From: Homalodisca vitripennis
Lineage: Eukaryota; Arthropoda; Insecta; Hemiptera; Cicadellidae
Length of the DNA stretch: 64,000 bases
NCBI RefSeq assembly: GCF_021130785.1
Contig: NC_060209.1
Span: 19,801,501 to 19,865,500 of the forward strand
Reading direction: 5' to 3'
Positions 26,079-35,509 of the stretch are shown here, one piece after another. Each line of letters begins with the position of its first letter. The first letter of the stretch is position 1. A program made the position numbers and the translations under genes. The notes under the pieces were generated by a model that made no database searches, was not told the origin of the DNA, and saw only the letters and a list, made by a program, of their open reading frames with translations.

Positions 26079-27663
26079 ATGGCCACCGGGGAGGTGTTTG
26101 AAAGATTTGTAAATGACGTTTTCAATTAATCAGAATCTGAGGAAGAATTTGGTGGGAGCGATTCTGAAGAAGATAATGTGGAAATAAATAACGAAGATAG
26201 TGAAAGTGAACAGAGTGCTGATGAAGTTGAAGTAGATGGAGATGATGAAAAGGATGAAGATTTACGCCAATAAGGCAAGAATCGGACTAAACCGACTAAA
26301 CGACCACGTCAAAATGTTCGAGTTTTGGATCGGAACGTTATACCTGTAATGCACGCACCAGGAGTGAAACCAGCAGGTAAAAAATGCTCTTACACCTATA
26401 CAGGCCTTTGAGCTTTATTTCAGTGATGAAAAATTTTAGGCAAAATGTTTGATTATACAAATGAAAAAAACTGATCAACTGAGAGGTAGTTATAATAGGG
26501 AACGCGATGCAAAAAGTACTAACTTATCTGAAATAAAAAGCTGTAATTGGTCTTTTATATTTAGCTAGTGTGAAGAAAAGCTCACACGTCAACTTGAAAG
26601 ATTTATGGGCAAGAAATGGGTTGGGCTTTGAATTATTTTGCTGTGTAATGAGTAAGTACTATTCACTTTGGTCATTTGGTGACTCTGGACGGGAAACTTG
26701 AGGCATTTAGAGGCAGATGCCAATTTCGGCAATACATCCCCAACAATCCGGCTAAGTATGGCATCAAACTATTTGGCGTTGGTTGATGCAAGAATGTCAT
26801 ATACATTCAACTTGGAAATTTATGCCGCTAAACAGCCTGAGGGCCCATTTAAGGTTTCAAATGCAGCAAAAGATGTTACTATGAGAATGATAAACCCAAT
26901 AGAAAATTCAGGAAGAAACCTAAAACTACAGATAATTGGTACACTAGTGTTCCGTTAGGTAATGAACTATTGGATGAAAAAAATAACATTAGTTGGAACC
27001 CTCAGGAAAAAACAAGGGTGAAATACCTCCAGAGCAAAAAGCAAAAAGCCAATACACTCAAGTTTGTCTGGCTTTGATGATAACAAAATCACTATGGTAA
27101 GCTACACTCCAAAGTTAAACAAAAATGTAATATTACTATCATCAATGCATGATGCACCCACAATCGATGAAACGACAGGAGAACAAAGAAAGCCTGAGAT
27201 TATTACATTTTATAATTCAACAAAGGGGGGGTGGACACAAATTGATCAAATGTGCAGTTTATATTCTGTATCAAGGAAAAGTCGTAGATGGCCTTTAGTG
27301 ATCTTCTTCTGTTTGTTGAATACTGTAGGCATAAATGCTCAGGTAATTCACTCATCAAACCATAACTTTAAGAGGAGAATAATCAGAAGAAAACTTTTGG
27401 AAGAAATTGGCCTAAGTCTTGTAAGGCCATTCATGCAAATAAGAGTACAGATTCTGAGTCTTCCTAGAGAACTTCGATCAAGTATTAAGAAGTTTCTGCC
27501 TGAAGAAGAAGTAGTAGCCCCAAGAGAGAGGACCCTCCGCGAGAGGGAGATGCAATTTCTGCCCTCGACTTCAAGACAGGAAAAACAACATTTATCTGTG
27601 AAGGAGTGCTACAAATATGTTTGCAAGGAGCACATGAAAGTTGTTTGCGATGACTGTGTGTAA
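26079..27663 (+). pseudogene. piggyBac-family transposase (DDE), multiply broken
   Basis: From the ATG at 26079 the frame reads MATGEVFERFVNDVFN followed by a strongly acidic Glu/Asp/Ser N-terminus, with stops at 26127-26129 and 26271-26273. After further frameshifts, family-typical blocks follow: TNLSEIK and VNLKDLWARNGLGFELF; TLDGKLEAFRGRCQFRQYIP (first catalytic Asp at 26688-26690); LVDARMSYTFNLEIYAAKQP (second Asp at 26785-26787); RNLKLQIIGTLVFR (shifted from the usual DNWYTSVPLG); GFDDNKITMVSYTPK; SRKSRRWPLVIFFCLLNT; and a C-terminal Cys/His cluster ending CKEHMKVVCDDCV, a remnant of the zinc-binding domain. About 40-50 residues before the first Asp block seem deleted. At the third catalytic position the usual GGVDT reads GGWTQ because of compensating 1-bp indels at a G run (27225-27245), so that Asp is lost. 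It cannot encode active enzyme. Confidence 0.95.
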
Positions 27664-27954
27664 TAATTGTGTGGAATAACTTATCTTTTGTCACTCTTAT
27701 ACGTATATTACCGATAACGTATAGCCTACACTTATTCTATGTTTAGTAGCTTATAAGTTTCCTATGTTCAATATATAATTCACAATTTAACTGGTTTTAT
27801 TTCCCAAAAATATCATTTATTTTCTATAAAACAAACACAGAATTAGTATAAGAATAGATTAAGTCCAAAAAATAGTCGTAGATATAATAAAAACAAAACA
27901 AAACCAAGATGGGGTCATATTGACCCCACGCGAGTACTAGTGAAATTTTTTTGC

Positions 27955-27969
27955 GCGAGTGTTGCAGGG
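27955..27969 (-). repeat. Right terminal inverted repeat plus TTAA target site
   Basis: GCGAGTGTTGCAGGG followed directly by TTAA at 27970-27973. Confidence 0.95.
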
Positions 27970-27973
27970 TTAA

Positions 27974-28671
27974 ATGATTTAAAGTAAGTTTTTGGCAAAT
28001 ACGTTCTTTTACGTTATGCTTGTACAAACCAGTTGTTACAAGTAACAGTAGTGGACCTATTTCCTTCATGCTGGACTATATGTGGATTCTTATTATATTA
28101 AAAGTTTGATGAAATGTCCTAAATAGTTCAAAGACAGCTGATTAAACCTTTTTACATTAAATATGCTACAAAAACTGGTTGTCATATCACGTCGCATCTT
28201 ATTTTTACAATTTTACAATTAAAGTTTATATTATAACTTTTACAGTTAGCACTTCTCTAGCTATGTTATAGTAGCCTAATGTTAATTCTCTAGATGATAA
28301 CAGGAAAGTTTACTATTATGGGTCTCTTTAGCCGACATTCGCTTTGAATGGGATATTATAGAAATGAAATGTGATGCTTTAGAATTTAAATTCTGAAGTA
28401 TTTCCAGGGTAAAGTCGTGTAGACGGAATCTAATAACTCGATTTAATATAAATCACTCTTTATATAGTGAAATAGTTATAATCAAACTATTTCTTTATAT
28501 CACTGTATTATAAACAGTATTAATGCTATTGATTACAAGAGATGCACGAATCTTGCTGCACATTGTGTTCATTATTATTGCCAGCTTCGCCTAACGAGTA
28601 AGCATGAAATGGCCATAGATTGACATTAGTTAAATTACCTTTTCTTTTCCCATATTATACTAATAATTATT
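27974..28671. other. Spacer between two TTAA elements
   Basis: About 700 bp of AT-rich DNA with no recognised content. Confidence 0.5.
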
Positions 28672-28689
28672 TTAACCCTTTGCATGCCA

Positions 28690-28755
28690 ACGTACCGGTA
28701 TTACGGCCGTCGGCTACTCAACTGAAAATCGCCAACGGCCGTAATATAGGTACGT
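28690..28755. repeat. Subterminal inverted repeat (hairpin) of the TTAA element
   Basis: A 21-nt arm starting ACGTACCGG and ending ACGGCCGT (28690-28710) pairs with 28735-28755 with two mismatches, leaving a 24-nt loop. A second small hairpin, CTAATCGA-TAG-TCGATTAG, lies at about 28811-28829. Subterminal repeats commonly bind transposase; that role is inferred. Confidence 0.8.
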
Positions 28756-29070
28756 CACGTTTTTCGCCTGTAATTTTCTTATAGTTTATCTTATTGCCGC
28801 GAAATTTTGACTAATCGATAGTCGATTAGTTGCTTTGCAACCACAAAGTAGTTAATTCCTTTATGGACTGTTTGTTTGGTCGTATTTGAGCTTCGCAACT
28901 GTTGAATTGTTTGGTCGAGATTGAGGTTACGTTCGTGTTGCTATGCGTTGTTTACGTTTGTAATTCTCTCATTACTTTTGTTGTTAGGGCATTTTTACTA
29001 TGCCCCTTTTATTAGATTCATTGGTACTTTGGGATTATACAGACCACACACCCAGACATGAATCGTTATT

Positions 29071-29275
29071 TGACATTTAGCTTCAACTGATTAATAGATT
29101 AGCGTAGAACAATATTTCGTCGATATAAAACAGGAATTGTCTTATCGCAAACCCCTCCCCATCATCAGACAGTTGACATTTAGCTTCTACTGATTACTAG
29201 ATTAGCGTATAACAATATTTCGTCAGTATAAAACAGGAATTGTCTTATCACAAACCCCTCCCCATCCTCAGACAG
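29071..29275 (+). repeat. 103-bp tandem duplication containing TATA boxes
   Basis: Two closely similar units (29071-29172, 29174-29275) each run from TGACATTTAGCTTC through TATAAAACAGGAATTGTCTT to CCCCTCCCCATC and CAGACAG. TATAAAA lies at 29124-29130 and 29227-29233. A duplicated core-promoter-like block upstream of a small ORF is suggestive of a promoter, which is inference. Confidence 0.85.
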
Positions 29276-29480
29276 AGGTCAAAGTCGAGCGGTCTAGTAG
29301 ATAACGTGATTGCAGAGTCTCGCCGCCCGTTCGCTTTGTTGTACTTTCGTATTTTACCCCTACATTTCTCCAAACACAAAAATTCAACAAAAACAAACAT
29401 TACCAACCAAAAACTAAACTCTTTATTGAAAAAAAAAAACAAAACTTGTTATTATTCTTGATCAAACTCCGCCACCCAAA

Positions 29481-29681
29481 ATGCGAGTGCCTCCGGCCGA
29501 AGGTGCTTCCGAAGCTCGCGCTGATGTCAACGAAAGAAAAACATCCCTCGAGATAGTATCTATCAGTAAATATAATTCTAGAGGGGCTGATCAGAAATAT
29601 AAATTGAATTGTAATGGAAAGGCAATTATGTACCGTGCAAAAAACTTAAATAATCATGTGATGCCGCGCGGCCTGCCGTAA
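29481..29681 (+). CDS. Small unrecognised ORF in the nested unit
   Basis: Sixty-six codons starting MRVPPAEGASEARADVNERK and ending MPRGLP before a TAA. The DNA is distinctly GC-richer than its surroundings, and the ATG follows CCACCCAAA, a plausible eukaryotic start context. The duplicated TATA blocks lie 250-360 bp upstream, with an A-run at 29430-29440 between. I recognise no domain. It could be a fragment of a host exon captured by the element, the 5' end of an element protein, or chance. Confidence 0.25.
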   Translation: MRVPPAEGASEARADVNERKTSLEIVSISKYNSRGADQKYKLNCNGKAIMYRAKNLNNHVMPRGLP

Positions 29682-30469
29682 TCGGGATTCTCGAGAAAGA
29701 TAAGATAACAGCCACCACAATACCGATCACAATACCTGGAAATGCTTGTTGATTGATGGAATGTTAGTTCTGTTACTCAAATACATCGTTTTATAACGTT
29801 CTAAGTTCATTGAAAAAAGTTTAAGCGAATCTGACCTCATTAACAATTGATAATGTTTGTAATTTTGTAATTAAAAAGTTATTTTTTCGTTCTACAATGT
29901 TTGTTTATAATATATCTATAAATTTATATTTTTGTGTTCTTCATACTGGTGTGGTTTGTATAATCCCAAAGTACCGATTTGTATAGTGTCAAATATTGAT
30001 TTGTGAATATAGTGTAACATTACATACAACGTCCATGCAAATTACAAAAACTGTGCCCGTGGCACATTTAGTGAAAAAAATCATAACTTGACTTCTATAT
30101 AAGGTAGGCTTTTGAAATTTTGTAATTAAGTTGAGGGTTAGATATAATTTACTAGGATATAACAGGAAATCAGCATAAATTTTTTTTTAAACCACTTATT
30201 TGTGCTAAAAAAAATGTTTTTTGGAAATTTTAATTTTTTTTTCTTAATTTTTTAACTTCTTTATAAGTTTAAATTACATTTATGCAACTAAAATTTACCA
30301 ACAGAACAAGGGCATTTCATAAGCAAAATAATGGTAAAAACATCATCAATATCTGTTAAAAAATTAAAAAGTTATGATACATTTAGTGAAAGCTTGCAAA
30401 ACTGCTGAAAATGCCCTTGGCGTTTCTAGGTAGTAATTTTGGAAAATGGGCTGGCATGCAAAGGGTTAA

Positions 30470-32549
30470 TAAATACAATATCAAAAATTTTAACAATTTC
30501 ACAAAATTGTGAATTTTAATGTGCTTGACTAAATCTACGCGTAAGAGCGATGTTTCAGAAATACTATAAACGAAATATTAGTAATTAATTATTTTATATG
30601 AGCTTAAAATAATACATAATACAGGCTACGGAGTAAATATCAAAGCACCAAACTAAGCTCTAGTATTAATACTTTAAAAAGCTTGTTTTACATCAGCTTG
30701 TAACTGCCCTCATAATAATGTCAGCGGATCATAATACTGCACACACTTTTTTCTCTTCCCAGTAATTAAATATAGCTTAAAATCTTAATAGTTTCCACTA
30801 ATTAAATAATTTAATTTTGCACCGTATTAAAAGTGTCTTTCAATTCTATCCTTGATTCTGGATTTAAGTGTATTTTATAGAGTAAGATTATTACAAGGCT
30901 GTAAAGATTATACAAATTAATAAACCTCGTGCTTTAAAAGATAATTTTATATTTTCCAAAAGGTTAAAGTTAAAATTTATTCCACGAATCATCTTTATTA
31001 AAATTTATCATATTATTTTAATAGTTATGAATACATTTCCATTTCCATTACTTGTCCCACGTGAATTCTCTTGGTCTCTATAACGAAAGTAGGTTACAGT
31101 CTCTTTGTTCAAAACTGGATAGTAAGAAAAGGATGTTAAGGGAATTACACTAGTGCGGCACTATAGAGAATTAAAATAAAATAAAAAAGTGAGTAGTTTT
31201 TTATACAACAGAATGTTTCGTAGAAGCAGGCTTTCAAAGAAAGTATGTCTTAGATAGTTCCTACAAGGTTTATAAGTAAATCTTGTATTGAGAATTTTAG
31301 TTATACTCTTTTTATTCTCTTAGGTCAAGTAGCTTAGAAAATTGCACATAGTTCTATAAGGAACTTGCCGTTGCTTACGAGTGACAGGATATTTTGGGTA
31401 AGGTTGGGGGTAGGGGCCGCCTTCTCTCGAGTTTCATGAGGAAAAGTTTAGGGCACTAAACTCAAGTCATGTCCCCTGGGAAAAAGGAGAAGTCAGCTCT
31501 AAACCAGCCTTTCCAGTCAAATCAGGCAGGGGTGACACACCCTTATGTCTAGGCTGGCAAGAACCTTTGACTCTTAGAGAACAAACCCCACCAACTCCAA
31601 CAGTAATCTCCCACAGTAGCGTAGAGTTATCGAGTTACCCTTGCGCCCCATAATCTATAATAAATCTTATACGAGTATTAACTCAACTACAATTTTATCT
31701 AAGACAACAGATTTGTCTTATCACATAATACAATATATAATATATATATAGCCAACACTATTACATTTATACTCCAACATTTCTATCTTTAATCTTTAAT
31801 AATTTGGGAAGAATTGAAACAGTCTTATAGGAAGGCTTCTGTTTAGCAAAACCTCTTATCCTGTAATTTATATCCAATGGCAGTAAGTTCAAAGTTCTTA
31901 TATTTCAATATAAACTATCAGAAACACGCGCATGGTAAATAGGGGTTTAAATAAATATACCAAATAAGTATGTTTAGTTTAATAAGTTTAATTATAAAAT
32001 AAATATTGTTGAAGGATATATTTTATACTTACTATTAAAGTCAACGGATATTGTACTACGTAATGATATAGTTTTATTTGATAGCACGTGTACATACAAA
32101 CGTAAATATAGGTTTGTACTAAGTTATTAAAAACCCCAAAATTTAGGTACAGAATACAATTGAAAGTACATAAGTTCCATCTAATTAACTATTGCAGAAT
32201 TGTTTAAATGTAGTTTTTGGCAAATTTTATAAATTTTTATGGGTTATGTTTGCTTATAACTTCTTTTTAGTTTGTTAGATTGATCGATCTTTATAAGTTA
32301 CTCTTGAAAATTAATTCAATAAAAACCATGTAATTTTTACTGTTATTTCAAGAGTTGGCCTGTTAAAATGGTTTAAAATATCATTGTTCATTGGAGATAA
32401 GTTTTCAACCGAAGGTCAAAATTTTGTCTAAACATCACTGGACAAATAGCCCATTTTTAGTTTTACAAATCTCAAGAAATATAATATTTTGATGTTATTT
32501 AATTGTATGATTTAATGATATTTTCACGCATACACAAACATTTAAAAGA

Positions 32550-32552
<3 letters not shown>
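30470..32552. other. Unassigned sequence with a GC-richer island at 31380-31650
   Basis: The island reads as neither a clear repeat nor a clear exon. An ATG near 31469 opens MSPGKKEKSALNQPFQSNQA then stops after 27 codons, and other frames are interrupted. The remainder is AT-rich, with a short TA tract near 31740. Confidence 0.4.

Positions 32553-32613
<61 letters not shown>
32553..32613. repeat. (TA)n microsatellite, about 60 bp
   Basis: Uninterrupted TA dinucleotides. The Ile-Tyr frame crossing it at 32503-32685 is an artefact of the repeat. Confidence 0.95.
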
Positions 32614-32615
<2 letters not shown>

Positions 32616-33625
32616 CCATTCTAAAGGTTTCTTGAATTTATATAGGCCTAGCCATAAGACACGTTTTTCATTTAATGATATCTAGTTTTCCCTTAACCAA
32701 TATAAGAAAGATAGTACACAGGTTAAGGTATTCGTTTTATAAACTCAGCACTTCTAAGTTACAAATGATTTATTAAATTAACTTGCTCTTCATTCATATT
32801 ACCTCATAATACAATTTTAAATCGATTAAATAGTCTTTGTATAATGTGATATTAAATCTCTCAAAGGACAATACTATTAAAACATCTCTTGCATTCACAT
32901 TCAAAAGAATCGGTAGTAGAAAGATTCCATCACGGAAATTGTTCCATTTAGATGAGTTCTCGATAAAAGTTACTGGAGCTCTTCCTTCCCAAGTCGATGT
33001 CAAATTTAGTCTCAATGTACTTTCACTGCCATTCAGCTTCTTTTGATGTAGTGATTCTTTTCTTAATATTTAAGAAAAAATTATTATATGACTATAATAT
33101 TATTATATGTAAAAGTAACGAGAAAATCCTAGAACGTATGAAACAGAAACAATAAACAGAAATTGTATAGAAAATATAAACTATTTTACGCTTTGTCACA
33201 TTAGAACATTACGCTTGTTTTTATTACGTTAACATATTTAATTAAAGTGAAGTATGTATTATATTAACATATATTTAAATTTACTTTAGCATATTTAAAG
33301 CAAATACAATATCAGCTTGTAAATACAGCAGCGACCAGTACTGTATTTTTAAAAGATACGTATTTCCAGCACAGGGTTAAACTTTAATTCATTAAAATAA
33401 CAATAACAATAATGCGGTTCGCTTACATCGTCTACTAGCATACATATAATAGTATATGTAATAAACTACTCAATTAGAAGTTAATAGCAAACTTACTCCA
33501 CTGCAGCTCGTGCCTTCAAGTTACTTCCAGGACAGGATTAAATTTTTAATAGTTTGTAATAACACTTAAGAATAATTTAATAAGTTTACGGCAACTAATA
33601 ACTAATATATGTATGTAACTATATA

Positions 33626-33633
<8 letters not shown>
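32614..33633. other. Unassigned AT-rich sequence
   Basis: Overlapping frames of about 70 codons on opposite strands (32794-33046) have no known domain. Otherwise nothing recognised. Confidence 0.45.

Positions 33634-33702
<69 letters not shown>
33634..33702. repeat. (TA)n microsatellite, about 70 bp
   Basis: Long TA tract preceded by a short TG run, and directly followed by the tRNA-derived repeat. Confidence 0.95.
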
Positions 33703-33706
<4 letters not shown>

Positions 33707-33773
33707 ACACTAAATTGTATAAATGGCAATAGCATTATTTAATTTCAATAAACATTGAATCGCAAAAAGTACT

Positions 33774-33843
33774 TGCTCCGCCTGGAGTCGAACCCGGATC
33801 TCTCACTTTGCCGGGTGAATGTGCTACCATTACACCACAGAGC
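33774..33843 (-). tRNA. tRNA-like sequence (tRNA-derived repeat, probably not functional)
   Basis: On the minus strand the sequence folds as a tRNA. The acceptor stem is GCTCTGT with GCGGAGC, the D-arm/A-box GGTGTAATGGTAGCAC, the anticodon stem TTCAC with GTGAG, and the T-arm has a good B-box GGTTCGACTCC, followed by a CTTTTT Pol III-type stop. Faults argue against a working gene: the anticodon loop (CCGGCAAA) is one base too long and lacks the usual U33, and the T-stem has a mismatch (CCGGG with CCAGG). The related copies at 33.98 and 34.14 kb have a 7-base loop giving GGC, an anticodon not normally used in eukaryotic nuclear genomes. It is best read as a tRNA-derived SINE-like repeat. Confidence 0.6.
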
Positions 33844-33960
33844 GCTTACTTTTTCCGATTCAATTATTTTGTATTTGGCCGTATCTGTCACATATGCGTT
33901 TAAATAAGCAAACTAACATATGATCGGAAGACCAAATACCTGTCAAACGACTTTTTATTT

Positions 33961-34077
33961 ACATTAAATCGTATAGCACATTCACCCGGCAAGTGAGAGA
34001 TCCGGGTTTGACTCCCGGAGGGAGCAAGTACTTTTTGAGATTTCAATGTTTATTGAAATTAAATAAGGCTATTTCCA
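33961..34077 (+). mobile_element. tRNA-derived repeat copy, plus orientation
   Basis: Contains the 3' half of the tRNA-like domain: CACATTCACCCGGCAAGTGA, GATCCGGGTTTGACTCCCGG and AGCAAGTACTTTTTGAGAT, followed by the shared tail TTTATTGAAATTAAATAAGG and a (TA)n tract. The 5' half of the tRNA (A-box) is missing, replaced by ACATTAAATCGTATA. Confidence 0.75.
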
Positions 34078-34099
34078 TATATATATATATATATATATA

Positions 34100-34238
34100 T
34101 ACATTAAATTGTATAAATGGCAATAGCACATTCACCCGGCAAGTGAGAGATCCGGGTTTGACTCCCGGCGGAGCAAGTACTTTTTGAGATTCAATGTTTA
34201 TTGAAATTAAATAAGGCTATTTCCATATATATATATAT
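34100..34238 (+). mobile_element. Second tRNA-derived repeat copy, plus orientation
   Basis: Nearly identical to the previous copy: the left flank reads ATTGTATAAATGGCAATAGC, then the tRNA 3' half, CTTTTT, the tail and GGCTATTTCCATATATAT. The left flank is also present beside the minus-strand copy at 33712-33733, so the three copies share both ends in different orientations. Confidence 0.75.
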
Positions 34239-34589
34239 GTATATTTAATTGTACATTACTTCAAGTAAATCTGTGTCAAATCGAGACAGCTGGTATAGTG
34301 AGTTTACTAGATAATTGTTTATTTATAAGAAAGGAGAAAAAAAATATATCTTGGTATATAATAAATTATTTTTTTTTTCCTTGTGTTACGTTTGAATAAT
34401 AAAAGTTTCGGTGAGGAAGGGATGGCACCACAGACAAAAGTGCTGTAATATCAAGTCTAGTCAAAGATCTTTAACATTGACATTACCCTATATTATTTTA
34501 AGTTTTACTCAGTGAATTAAAGAGTGTCCTGAATTAAAGTTTCACATAAATGTACTTTGTTTACAAATTTCTGTATTAAACTATTTTCA
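34239..34589. other. Unassigned sequence
   Basis: AT-rich with A and T runs near 34330-34380; nothing recognised. Confidence 0.5.
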
Positions 34590-35400
34590 TGCTCACATCA
34601 TGGTTACCCATAAGACATATATAAACGCTCAGCCAAATAGCATAGTGTGACATGAACTATTATCAAACTTACTTTTCCTCGTATATAAATGAAGTTTCAT
34701 GTGCAACTTCAAACCAAAAGGTCAGTTCGTTTTAAATATATCTGTACAGAAAGACAGACAGAAATACAATGTTTCTAGCACCTTGAGAGATAGACTTCCT
34801 AATATAATTGTCTGACTTGTCTCAGTGTGAGTTTTATATTACAACCTAGTAATACCCACACTACATGTTGTAACAGGCTTCGCTAAGTTTGCATGCAAAA
34901 TTTCAAATCTATAGCTCATTTAATTCTCAGCATGCCCTGCGGACAGACAGACAGACAATCATTTAAGATATTAGTTGACACAAAAAAGACGCATCAGAGT
35001 CTACATGTAAAACCTTCTATGACATACCTTGCCAAATGAAACATTCAAATTCTTATATATATAAAGTGGATATATATAATGGGATTTATATCTGTGTTAA
35101 AATGATAAAATTCTACACCGCAACCCACTATAACAAAAATGTGAATGCATCATGTGACAAGTCATCTGTAGAAATACTTTAAATGTAGATTTTATTTTTC
35201 CATGAAACTTCATTTATACATCGACAAGTTTGGTATCTATGACAGTGTCTATGACAGTGCATGTTCAACCATGGAATTTGGCTGAGCGTTGCTGAAGCTC
35301 TCACTCAGTAGGCTGACACAATTCTCTTTTGTTTTCCAGGGGATGTGCAAAATTTATTCTAAAAAATTGGGTGTATGAGTCGTTCAATAAAGGCTGTTTT
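34590..35400. repeat. Dispersed repeat family with GACAGACAG tracts, second locus
   Basis: Motifs match the 17.2-18.2 kb locus: ACGCTCAGCCAAATAG (34625), GAAGTTTCATGTGCAACTTC (34690), AAAGACAGACAG (34748), ATGCAAAATTTCAAATCTAT (34893), ATTCTCAGCATGCCCTGCGG and ACAGACAGACAGAC (34943). The 3' part at 35258-35360 (GTGCATGTTCAACCA, AATTTGGCTGAGCG, CCAGGGGATGTGCAAAATTT) aligns with 45137-45240. Confidence 0.65.
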
Positions 35401-35509
35401 TCATGTTTAATATAAGTCACCATTGTAGACATGGATCTAAAATACTACTGCCAGTCAAAATGCACATTTCTAGATAAGAAATGGACAACACTGTGTTGAA
35501 GGTTGCGCA

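Larger units (their letters stand above)
25756..27969 (+). mobile_element. piggyBac-like DNA transposon, full length but inactive
   Basis: The 2214-bp element is bounded by perfect 15-bp terminal inverted repeats, CCCTGCAACACTCGC at 25756-25770 and its complement at 27955-27969. The right end is followed by TTAA (27970-27973), the piggyBac target site; the left flank reads GCAA (25752-25755), consistent with two substitutions in the matching TTAA. Subterminal copies of CCCACGCGAGT sit inside both ends (about 25957 and 27925), as expected for transposase-binding repeats. The interior holds a broken piggyBac-family transposase. The CCC...GGG termini, TTAA site and transposase together make the family assignment secure. 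Confidence 0.95.
29023..29975. mobile_element. Inverted-repeat-bounded unit nested in the TTAA element
   Basis: A 27-nt sequence beginning GGTACTTTGGGATTATACA (29023-29049) recurs as its complement at 29949-29975 with one mismatch, enclosing 953 bp. Flanks (GATTCATT on the left, GATTTGTA on the right) share 5 of 8 bases, so a mutated 8-bp target duplication is possible but not shown. The unit carries a tandemly duplicated TATA-containing segment and a 66-codon frame. It could be a nested DNA transposon of unidentified superfamily, or internal repeats of the host element. Confidence 0.6.
28676..30465. mobile_element. Non-autonomous TTAA element (piggyBac-type termini)
   Basis: Exact 14-bp terminal inverted repeats CCCTTTGCATGCCA (28676-28689) and TGGCATGCAAAGGG (30452-30465) are flanked by perfect TTAA duplications (28672-28675 and 30466-30469). 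That is the signature of a piggyBac-superfamily insertion of 1790 bp. The terminal sequence differs from the neighbouring element at 25756-27969, so it is a separate family. No transposase is recognisable; an ATG at 29000 starts a short frame that runs into an internal inserted unit. It may be a deletion derivative mobilised in trans. Confidence 0.88.

Noticed and set aside
26698..27663. Two intact genes (86 and 199 codons)
   Set aside because: Both are pieces of one broken piggyBac-type transposase.
32503..32685. 60-codon Ile-Tyr repeat protein
   Set aside because: Translation of a (TA)n microsatellite.
33774..33843. Functional tRNA-Ala (GGC) gene
   Set aside because: 8-base anticodon loop, no U33, mismatched T-stem and several partial relatives nearby all point to a tRNA-derived repeat.
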